Source: Streptomyces sp. NBC_01716 (GTDB lineage Bacteria; Actinomycetota; Actinomycetes; Streptomycetales; Streptomycetaceae). From it: a stretch of DNA of 64,000 nucleotides. The stretch spans positions 7,316,001 to 7,380,000 of the forward strand of contig NZ_CP109181.1 of assembly GCF_036248275.1 (NCBI RefSeq). The letters run 5' to 3'. Both the position numbers and the translations under genes were made by a program. The notes under the pieces were generated by a model that saw only the letters and a program-made list of their open reading frames with translations, ran no database searches and was not told the DNA's origin. Shown one piece after another: positions 58,614 through 64,000 of the stretch (position 1 is its first letter; every line of letters starts with the position of its first letter).

Positions 58614-59891
58614 ATGGCCGTCTCCAAGCGCCTCCGCTACGAGATCCTCCGCAGGGACTCGCACACGTGCCGGTACTGCGGTGCGACCGCCCCCGACGTG
58701 CCGCTGCGCGTCGACCACGTCACCCCGGTCGCGCTCGGAGGCACCGACACCCCCGACAACCTCGTCACCAGCTGCGAACCGTGCAACAGCGGCAAGAGCT
58801 CGGCCACCGTGGACTCCGCGGTCGTGGCCGCCGTCACCGACGACGCGCTTCGGTGGGCCGAAGCGATGAGGCAGGCCGCGGCAGACCTCGCGGAGCAGCA
58901 GAAGCCGAAGCTCGCATACCGAGCCGCGTTCGAGTCCGCCTGGAACGGGTGGACTTACGAGAACAACGGCAAGAAGCGGACCTTCAACCTGGACCCGGAA
59001 TGGAAGTCCAGTCTCGATCGATTCCGCGAAGCCGGCCTGCCTGTCGAAGTCCTGCCCGACATCGTCGACAAGGCCATGGCCAACAAGACCGTTCTGCCGG
59101 ACAACCTCTTCCGCTACTGCTGCGGCATCGCCTGGCGCATGATCAGCGACCTTCAGGATCGGGCGAAGGTAATCGTCGGCGGATCGCCGCGACCGACAGC
59201 TCCCGTCGACTCAATCATCCAGGCAGCCATGGACGTATGGGCCGCGGATGCCGGTGACGACGCCAACGAAGAGACACGGCAGAGCCTCTTCGCCAGCGCA
59301 CAGGTGCACCGCGAGGCGGACGTCGACCCGCATCGTCTCGTGGAAGCCGCCCAGTACGCCGCGTGGTTCGGGCTAACGGGGATCGGCGACGCAATCACCG
59401 CGCTCGAACACGACAGCGTTCTGGCGAAATGGCAGTCCGCTTGGCACACCAGCACTGGTGAATACGCCAGCGACGAACAGATCGCCCGAGTCAAGGAACG
59501 AGTCGAAGCACTTCTTGCCGCCGGGGTCTATTACGGCCGCCTAGAGAAAGCAGCGGTCTACGCGGGTGCCCAGCGGTCCACCTTCCTGCACTTCGGCCTA
59601 ACCGATGAGGAGTCGGCCGTGGCGGGTGGCTCGGCTATCGGCGCAAAGGCGATGGAGATCTGGTCCCGCTCCTACTTCTCGGCTGCGGGCCGCTGGCCGA
59701 GCGCCGATGAGCGTGCGGCGTTTACCGAAAGCATCCGACGAATCGGCCGCGACGGCGATACGTGGATCGCCGACATCTATCCGGCTGCGGCTGCTGCCGG
59801 CGCCTACCAGGACCCCGACATCGGCACGTGCATCACCCGGCATCTGTCGGTCTTCGAGGCCGCCGCTCGACCTCTCGCTCCCGCCGCCTGA
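58614..59891 (+). CDS. HNH endonuclease-domain phage protein
   Basis: 425 aa. N-terminal HNH domain RYEILRRDSHTCRYCGATAPDVPLRVDHVTPVALGGTDTPDNLVTSCEPCNSGKSS with the zinc CxxC pairs and DH motif (residues about 5-60). The remaining 350 residues are helical and unrecognised, lying where a replication or packaging factor would be expected. Whether the HNH acts as a nuclease is not certain: the catalytic His is present. GGAAGAAG precedes the ATG. Confidence 0.8.
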   Translation: MAVSKRLRYEILRRDSHTCRYCGATAPDVPLRVDHVTPVALGGTDTPDNLVTSCEPCNSGKSSATVDSAVVAAVTDDALRWAEAMRQAAADLAEQQKPKLAYRAAFESAWNGWTYENNGKKRTFNLDPEWKSSLDRFREAGLPVEVLPDIVDKAMANKTVLPDNLFRYCCGIAWRMISDLQDRAKVIVGGSPRPTAPVDSIIQAAMDVWAADAGDDANEETRQSLFASAQVHREADVDPHRLVEAAQYAAWFGLTGIGDAITALEHDSVLAKWQSAWHTSTGEYASDEQIARVKERVEALLAAGVYYGRLEKAAVYAGAQRSTFLHFGLTDEESAVAGGSAIGAKAMEIWSRSYFSAAGRWPSADERAAFTESIRRIGRDGDTWIADIYPAAAAAGAYQDPDIGTCITRHLSVFEAAARPLAPAA

Positions 59892-59923
59892 CTCCCTATC
59901 CCTGCGTACTGAGAAGAGATCCC

Positions 59924-60760
59924 GTGAGCATCAAGGTCACCAACTGGGTGTGGGCCCGCTCGGAGTCCCGCAACGGGGCTCGGCTGGTCATGCTCGCCTT
60001 GGCCGACCGGGCGGACGACAACGGGTTCTGCTGGCCGTCTATTGATGACCTGGCCGAGCGGACCCGACTGTCTCCGCGGGCCGTGCAGAAGGGGATCGCC
60101 ACTCTCGTAACCGACGGCGAGTTGACGGTCGAGAACGGCGGCGGCCGGCACCGCTCGAACCGCTATCAGATCGTTCCCAAACCCTGCACATCTGACGGGG
60201 TTACCGACAAGGAACCCCGCACATCTGACGGGGTATTGCGCAGGGAAACCCCGAACTTTGGACCAGAAACCCCGAACTCTGCGACAGAAACCCCGAACAA
60301 TACTCCCGGTAACCCCGTCCAGAGTGCACCCGAACCCCCAGTAGAACCGTCAGTAGAACCGTCAGAGAACCCCCCATCACGCGAACCCGAGCCGCAGGAC
60401 ATCAGCGAGCAGATGTTCACCAAGTGGTGGGAGCAGTACAGCCGCACCACCGCACAGGCGAAGAACACGATCCGCCGCGCCATCTCGGACGCCCTCCGCA
60501 ACGGCCTTGAGCCGGCTGTTCTCTGGCAAGCCCTTGTGCGCATCGGTGATCTCTCGAAGCCCGTCACCGGCGGCACGTTGCAGTTTGCCCTCTCGGAGAT
60601 TCGCCAGCAGGTGGCACTTGGCGCTGCCGACGGCACGAACGTCGTGTCCTTGGCTGCTGCTCGACGCCCCTCCACCACCGACGCCCGCGTGAGCCAGGCC
60701 CTGGAGGCCGGCCGTCGCCTGCAAGCCCTCCATGACGCGCAGACCCAGGAGAACCAGTGA
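59924..60760 (+). CDS. Phage replication initiator (winged-helix, lambda O-like layout)
   Basis: 278 aa. N-terminal winged helix (VTNWVWARSESRNGARLVMLALADRADDNGFCWPSIDDLAERTRLSPRAVQKGIATLVTDGELTVENGGGRHRSNRYQI), a disordered middle containing heptad-like ETPN repeats, and a C-terminal DnaD-like helical part (KWWEQYSRTTAQAKNTIRRAISDALRNGLEPAVLWQAL). The gene carries iteron-like DNA repeats in its middle, as lambda O does, so it probably binds its own gene as the origin. GTG start. ATGA overlap with the next gene. Confidence 0.8.
   Translation: MSIKVTNWVWARSESRNGARLVMLALADRADDNGFCWPSIDDLAERTRLSPRAVQKGIATLVTDGELTVENGGGRHRSNRYQIVPKPCTSDGVTDKEPRTSDGVLRRETPNFGPETPNSATETPNNTPGNPVQSAPEPPVEPSVEPSENPPSREPEPQDISEQMFTKWWEQYSRTTAQAKNTIRRAISDALRNGLEPAVLWQALVRIGDLSKPVTGGTLQFALSEIRQQVALGAADGTNVVSLAAARRPSTTDARVSQALEAGRRLQALHDAQTQENQ
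60186..60298 (+). repeat. Iteron-like repeats inside the initiator gene (candidate phage origin)
   Basis: Two families. GCACATCTGACGGGGT occurs at 60186-60201 and 60219-60234, 33 bases apart. GAAACCCCGAAC occurs three times at 60245-60256, 60266-60277 and 60287-60298, exactly 21 bases apart, two turns of the helix. The second family encodes ETPN every seven residues in the protein. Such in-gene iterons mark replication origins in lambdoid phages. Confidence 0.55.
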
Positions 60761-61503
60761 TCACCTTCGAAGAGGCAGGCAGACTTCTCGGTCTCGCCGC
60801 CGCCCGAGACCAGCGAACCGTCGGTGATGCCGACATCCTCGCCTGGCATGCCGACCTGAACGCCGCAGGCGTCACCCTCGCCGTTGCCGAGCAGGCCCTC
60901 ACCCGCTTCTACGCCAAGGACATGGCGAGCCTGGAGCCCGACCAGCGGCGCCGGGTGACGACCCCCGACATCATCGGCATCGCCCGCAAGATCCGGGCCG
61001 AGCGGGTCGCCGACTTCATCTACGAGCCGCCGCCCGGCGACGAGGACCCGCACTACCTCCGTCGGCTCCGGGGGCAGTTGGAGGCCACCGCCAACGGTGT
61101 CCGGCCAGCCGTGCCGGAGCGGGCGGGGATCGAGAGCAGCACGAAGCGCGACGTGCAGGCGCTGCTCGGGCAGGTCGGCCGCAGTGTTCCCGGCGAGCCG
61201 GACGAGGCGACCCCGGCCGAAGTCGAGAAGGTCCGCCGCCCTGGCCCGCTCGGAGTTGAGTGCCCGACCTGCCAGGCGGCGATAGGGCGGCCGTGCAAGG
61301 CGGGCGAGTTCGGCGGCACCCGGCGCCCGCGCGAGCTGCGCAACCCGCACGCCGCACGAGGCCGCGTCGCCCGCGGCGAGCCCGCTTCCCTGGACACCCC
61401 CGAGGAGATCGAGCGCCGCCGTGCCGCATCCCTCGCGCACCTCGCCCGCCTCGCCGCCGAGCGCGAGATCGCGGACGCCGAGATCGTCGAGGCCGCGTCA
61501 TGA
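60757..61503 (+). CDS. Actinophage protein with Cys-His motif, downstream of initiator
   Basis: 248 aa. ITFEEAGRLLGLAAARDQRTVGDADILAWHADLNAAGVTLAVAEQALTRFYAKD is a recurring helical N-terminus in actinophages, then a C-terminal CPTCQAAIGRPCKAGEFGGTRRPRELRNPHAAR (Zn-finger-like). Follows the initiator as a helicase loader would, but no AAA or DnaC motif is present. Overlaps neighbours by four bases. Confidence 0.7.
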   Translation: MITFEEAGRLLGLAAARDQRTVGDADILAWHADLNAAGVTLAVAEQALTRFYAKDMASLEPDQRRRVTTPDIIGIARKIRAERVADFIYEPPPGDEDPHYLRRLRGQLEATANGVRPAVPERAGIESSTKRDVQALLGQVGRSVPGEPDEATPAEVEKVRRPGPLGVECPTCQAAIGRPCKAGEFGGTRRPRELRNPHAARGRVARGEPASLDTPEEIERRRAASLAHLARLAAEREIADAEIVEAAS

Positions 61504-61835
61504 CCGATTTCGATCAGGACGACATCGCGGCGATGCGCCGGGAGAACGGTGGCGCCGACCTGAAGCGGTTCATGCGCGATCAGCTCCGGGCCGGCGTCCA
61601 GCGCCGGGACGCGCCCACCGCGGCGGCCCTGCCCCCGAAGCCGCCGGGTCACCGGCCGGGCGCTTGGCCGTCCGGCACCAGCCCACCCGAACCGCGGCCG
61701 TCGACTCACATGCCCGCAGCGTGGGGTGCGGCGCTCGACGACTACCGGGCCGTGGTCATGGCCGACGACCACACCCAGCTCACCTCCGACCAGCCCTGCG
61801 GCTGCGTCACCTGTCAACTCACGAAGGAGAACTGA
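61500..61835 (+). CDS. Unknown phage protein
   Basis: 111 aa. Pro-rich middle (PPKPPGHRPGAWPSGTSPPEP) and a C-terminal CGCVTCQL cluster. No family. ATGA and TGATG overlaps with neighbours. Confidence 0.55.
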   Translation: MTDFDQDDIAAMRRENGGADLKRFMRDQLRAGVQRRDAPTAAALPPKPPGHRPGAWPSGTSPPEPRPSTHMPAAWGAALDDYRAVVMADDHTQLTSDQPCGCVTCQLTKEN

Positions 61836-62458
61836 TGGCCACCTATGAGATCGAGTTCGGCGCCCTCGGCGGGGTACGCCCCGTCCCGCCGCTCACCGTC
61901 CGCACCACCGACCCGAACGTCCTCAACGAGGCTGTCGTCGACCACGCCCGCCCGTACATCACCCCGGCCCTCACCGAACTCGGTCGGCCCGAGCTGGCCG
62001 ACTGCCTGTTCCGCACGAACCGCCAGCGATCAATGGGCCAGTTCCTCCACCTGAACTTCGCGACGGGAATGGCCGCCGAGTTCCTCCCCGCCCGGATCAC
62101 CACCACCCCCGAACGCATCCAGCGCCAGCGCACCAAGGGTTGGGCATCGAACGGCGCCCGGTACGTCGGCCGCGGCACCCGCTACGGCAACCCCAACCGC
62201 ATCGTCCGGCGGGCCGACACCGGAGGCTGGCACGTCGAGCACGACAACGGCGGTGGCGTCGGAACCTTCCCCAAGGCCGAGGCGCACCGCTTCGCCGTCG
62301 ACTCCTACCGCGCCCACCTCGATGCTCACCCCGAGCTCGTAGCCGCCGCACGCGAGGAACTGCGCGGACGGGACCTCATGTGCTGGTGCGCCCCCGAACT
62401 GGCCTGCCACGTCGACGTGCTGCTGCCCTTGGCGAACGCTGCGGCGGTGGCCGCATGA
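61835..62458 (+). CDS. DUF4326 protein 1
   Basis: 207 aa. The DUF4326 pattern is WASNGARYVGRGTRYGNPNRIVRR ... CWCAPELACHVDVLLPLA with a long N-terminal extension (about 95 residues). The fold and function are unknown; the domain is frequent in phages and sometimes near nucleic-acid genes. A second DUF4326 gene is at 63123. Overlaps neighbours on both sides. Confidence 0.82.
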   Translation: MATYEIEFGALGGVRPVPPLTVRTTDPNVLNEAVVDHARPYITPALTELGRPELADCLFRTNRQRSMGQFLHLNFATGMAAEFLPARITTTPERIQRQRTKGWASNGARYVGRGTRYGNPNRIVRRADTGGWHVEHDNGGGVGTFPKAEAHRFAVDSYRAHLDAHPELVAAAREELRGRDLMCWCAPELACHVDVLLPLANAAAVAA

Positions 62459-62766
62459 CCCGCCACGTGGCCGCCCCGATGCCCGAGGCGATCCGGCACT
62501 TTATGCGCGCCGGCCAGGACCCCGCCCGCGGCACCAACTGCCCCTGGTGCCAGGCCCGAGCCCATCAGCCGTGCCGCATCCCGTCATCCGGCAAAACCGG
62601 CGCCAAGGTCCACCAGCAGCGGAAGGACGCGTGGGCGCGGCTCACCGCCTGCTGCACCACTTGCCAGGTCACCCCCGGTGTTCCGTGCCACCGCGACGGT
62701 CGCGAGCTGGAGAACGGGGCCGTGCACGCCGTCCGGCACACCGAAGCCGAGGTGACAGCGGCATGA
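62455..62766 (+). CDS. Cys-rich phage protein
   Basis: 103 aa. Zinc-ribbon-like NCPWCQARAHQPCRIPSSGKTGAKVHQQRKDAW and CCTTCQVTPGVPCHRDGRELENGAVHAVRHTEAEV, a repeat of the same C-xx-C-xn-C-xn-H unit. Related in pattern to the C-terminus of the protein at 60757. Nucleic-acid binding likely. Confidence 0.65.
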   Translation: MTRHVAAPMPEAIRHFMRAGQDPARGTNCPWCQARAHQPCRIPSSGKTGAKVHQQRKDAWARLTACCTTCQVTPGVPCHRDGRELENGAVHAVRHTEAEVTAA

Positions 62767-63071
62767 ACCGGTACTGCGAGATCCCGGCCTGCACCAACTT
62801 CGCCCGCCCCGGCCGGCACACCTGCACCAGTCACCAGGCCCGACAGCACCGCGCCCAGCTGCCCGCCGAGCCAGCGCCGGAAGTCGACCTCGAGGAAGTC
62901 GAGTTCATCGTCCGTGGCGGACTATCCGCCGCCGATCTACCCCGAGCCGAACAGCAGGCCGTCGTCGCCCAGCTCGCCAGCCGGCGTACACCCGCCTCGC
63001 GGATCGCCGAACTCGTCGGCGTCAGCGAGCGCACCGTCCACCGCTGGCAGACCGCCAACCAGGCCGCTTGA
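62763..63071 (+). CDS. Zinc-finger/HTH phage regulator
   Basis: 102 aa. CEIPACTNFARPGRHTCTSHQARQ zinc cluster at the N-terminus and a C-terminal HTH (QAVVAQLASRRTPASRIAELVGVSERTVHRWQTANQ) of the RNA polymerase sigma-70 region 4/transposase type. Probably a small DNA-binding regulator. ATGA overlap with the previous gene. Confidence 0.65.
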   Translation: MNRYCEIPACTNFARPGRHTCTSHQARQHRAQLPAEPAPEVDLEEVEFIVRGGLSAADLPRAEQQAVVAQLASRRTPASRIAELVGVSERTVHRWQTANQAA

Positions 63072-63122
63072 CCTGAGACCGGTCGTCCCCGAAACCGCCC
63101 CACCAGCCCAGGAGGAGAAGAA

Positions 63123-63515
63123 GTGACCACCGAAGTGATCAGCCTGAAGGGCTGCATCCGCGAGTACGGCCCGCGCCTGGAACGCGCACCCCAGGGCCTT
63201 GTTTATGTCGGCCGCAAGTGGACTCTCGGCGGCTGGGATCTGCCGTCCCACCCGCTTGCGAATCCGTTCTCGGTGAAGCGCTACGGCAGTCGGGAGGCCG
63301 TGGTGGCGGAGTATCTGCGGTTGCTGTTGCGGCGCCCGGATCTGGTCGGGCAGGCCGTGAAGCTGCGGGGTTCGATTCTCGGCTGCTGGTGCGCGCCGGA
63401 CCTTTGCCATGCGCACGTCGTGGCCGAGGTGGCGGACGGCATGACCCGCGATCAGGCCGTCGCGTGGGCGGCTGAGCTCGCCGCCGTCGCCACCCGCGCG
63501 ACCACCGCCGCCTGA
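63123..63515 (+). CDS. DUF4326 protein 2
   Basis: 130 aa, the compact form of the domain: APQGLVYVGRKWTLGGWDLPSHPLANPFSVKRYGSREAVVAEYLRLL ... GCWCAPDLCHAHVVAEVADG. Shares the YVGR...NP...CWCAP-x(2)-CH pattern with the protein at 61835, so two copies lie 0.7 kb apart. GTG start. Confidence 0.82.
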   Translation: MTTEVISLKGCIREYGPRLERAPQGLVYVGRKWTLGGWDLPSHPLANPFSVKRYGSREAVVAEYLRLLLRRPDLVGQAVKLRGSILGCWCAPDLCHAHVVAEVADGMTRDQAVAWAAELAAVATRATTAA

Positions 63516-63550
63516 CCAACCGCACCCCGACCCAACAGGAGAAACCCGAC

Positions 63551-63991
63551 ATGACCGACGCCCCGTACACCACCGAAGACCTCCGCACCGAAGCCGCCCG
63601 CCAGCACGCCGTGCTCACCGAAGACCCCGACTACATGGGCATCGGCGAGCGGATGGAGGGCGCGTTCATCGACTCCACCTTTGTGGACCCCGACCCCGAG
63701 ACGGGCACCGAGCCCAGCACCGGCACCACGTGGGACGAACTCGACGACCGCCACTTCGACACCGCGCAGAGGGCCATCGACGAACTCATCAACGACGCCG
63801 CCGACGTGTCCGACTGGGCGATCAACCTCGGCGCAGACGGACTCCAGCCCAGCACCGAACACGCCATCACCATCAACGGCGACGACCGCCCCATCGCCCG
63901 CATCCACTTCGCGTTCGAACCCGACATGCCCGACGACATGCGCACCGCCCTCGTCGAAGGCATCGGCGAAGCCCTCAACAACCACCTCTGA
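63551..63991 (+). CDS. Acidic phage protein, unknown
   Basis: 146 aa, strongly acidic (DDRHFDTAQRAIDELINDAADVSDWAINLGADGL, DMPDDMRTALVEGIGEAL). Acidic DNA-mimic proteins are one possibility for such composition, but nothing more specific is seen. GGAGAAA precedes the ATG. Last complete gene in the window. Confidence 0.62.
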   Translation: MTDAPYTTEDLRTEAARQHAVLTEDPDYMGIGERMEGAFIDSTFVDPDPETGTEPSTGTTWDELDDRHFDTAQRAIDELINDAADVSDWAINLGADGLQPSTEHAITINGDDRPIARIHFAFEPDMPDDMRTALVEGIGEALNNHL

Positions 63992-64000
63992 CCCACCCCC

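Larger units (their letters stand above)
42850..64000. mobile_element. Integrated phage-like element (prophage), left part; right end outside window
   Basis: From the tyrosine integrase at 42895 to the right edge the content is phage-like: integrase, repressor with divergent Cro-like gene, RecE/RecT, antirepressor, orphan methyltransferases, HNH protein, replication initiator, and many overlapping miniproteins. No host-type gene appears in it. No structural, lysis or terminase genes are visible in the 21 kb seen, so an integrative plasmid-like element cannot be fully excluded, but RecT, the antirepressor and the operator arrangement favour a temperate phage. Confidence 0.85.

Noticed and set aside
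59160..59500. Minus-strand open frame across the HNH gene
   Set aside because: Ser/Ala/Arg-rich shadow without motifs.
42850..64000. CRISPR array or toxin-antitoxin module in the element
   Set aside because: No regularly spaced direct repeats of CRISPR length and no recognisable toxin partner next to the RHH or HTH genes.

Overview
The window is GC-rich, high-coding-density actinobacterial DNA. Its third-position GC bias, GTG/TTG starts, ATGA/GTGA gene overlaps and gene content (fmt-rsmB-rpe, GuaB1-type oxidoreductase, an FMN-riboswitch riboflavin operon ending in ribH-hisE-hisG, SARP regulator, Tat signals) all point to a Streptomyces or close relative. Roughly 1-42.8 kb is host chromosome. 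From about 42.85 kb to the right edge lies an integrated phage-like element whose far end is not in the window.

Host core, 1-25 kb. The 3' end of fmt is followed by rsmB and rpe, a SorC-type sugar-sensing regulator, a GuaB1-family enzyme, a SigB/SigF-type sigma factor and a convergent SGNH hydrolase. Then comes an Lrp/AsnC regulator with a two-gene locus that closely resembles the Pseudomonas 5-aminovalerate route of lysine catabolism: a DavA-type amidase and a DavB-type lysine 2-monooxygenase. After a DUF5995 gene, a divergent MFS/ROK pair and an atypical SDR, an FMN riboswitch precedes ribD-ribE-ribM-ribBA-ribH, then hisE, hisG, a PH-domain protein and two tandem CNNM/CorC-type membrane proteins.

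Specialised-metabolite region, about 25-38.2 kb. This is a lasso-peptide locus with two different precursor genes (26884-27006 and 29033-29161), separate cyclase (C), RiPP recognition element (B1) and protease (B2) genes, two ABC transporters and two two-component systems. Two paralogous putative Tat-exported proteins of unknown family and a SARP regulator follow. Both predicted cores begin with Gly and carry exactly two Cys, as in the rare class III lasso peptides (type member BI-32169), but have acceptor Asp at position 8 in one and 9 in the other. Four promoters in the region (both precursors, the unknown pair, the SARP gene) share a GGA(A/G) element, a fixed 17-base gap and a TACNNT -10 box, so they may form one regulon.

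An EccA-like TPR/AAA+ ATPase, a uridine-kinase-like P-loop protein and a Tat-secreted C39-like peptidase close the host part.

Integrated element, about 42.85-64 kb. A tyrosine integrase lies next to the junction. It is followed by a phage-type repressor, a divergent Cro-like gene with operator-like repeats between them, and then a long rightward run of mostly small overlapping early genes. The recognisable ones are an orphan DNA adenine/cytosine methyltransferase, a RecE-like nuclease with RecT, an ASCH protein, an antirepressor-like protein, a SLOG protein, a C5 methyltransferase, an HNH protein, a winged-helix replication initiator with internal iterons, two DUF4326 proteins and many Cys-rich or HTH miniproteins. 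No capsid, tail, portal or terminase gene is visible, so the window shows only the integration, control, recombination and replication part of what is probably a temperate siphovirus prophage.
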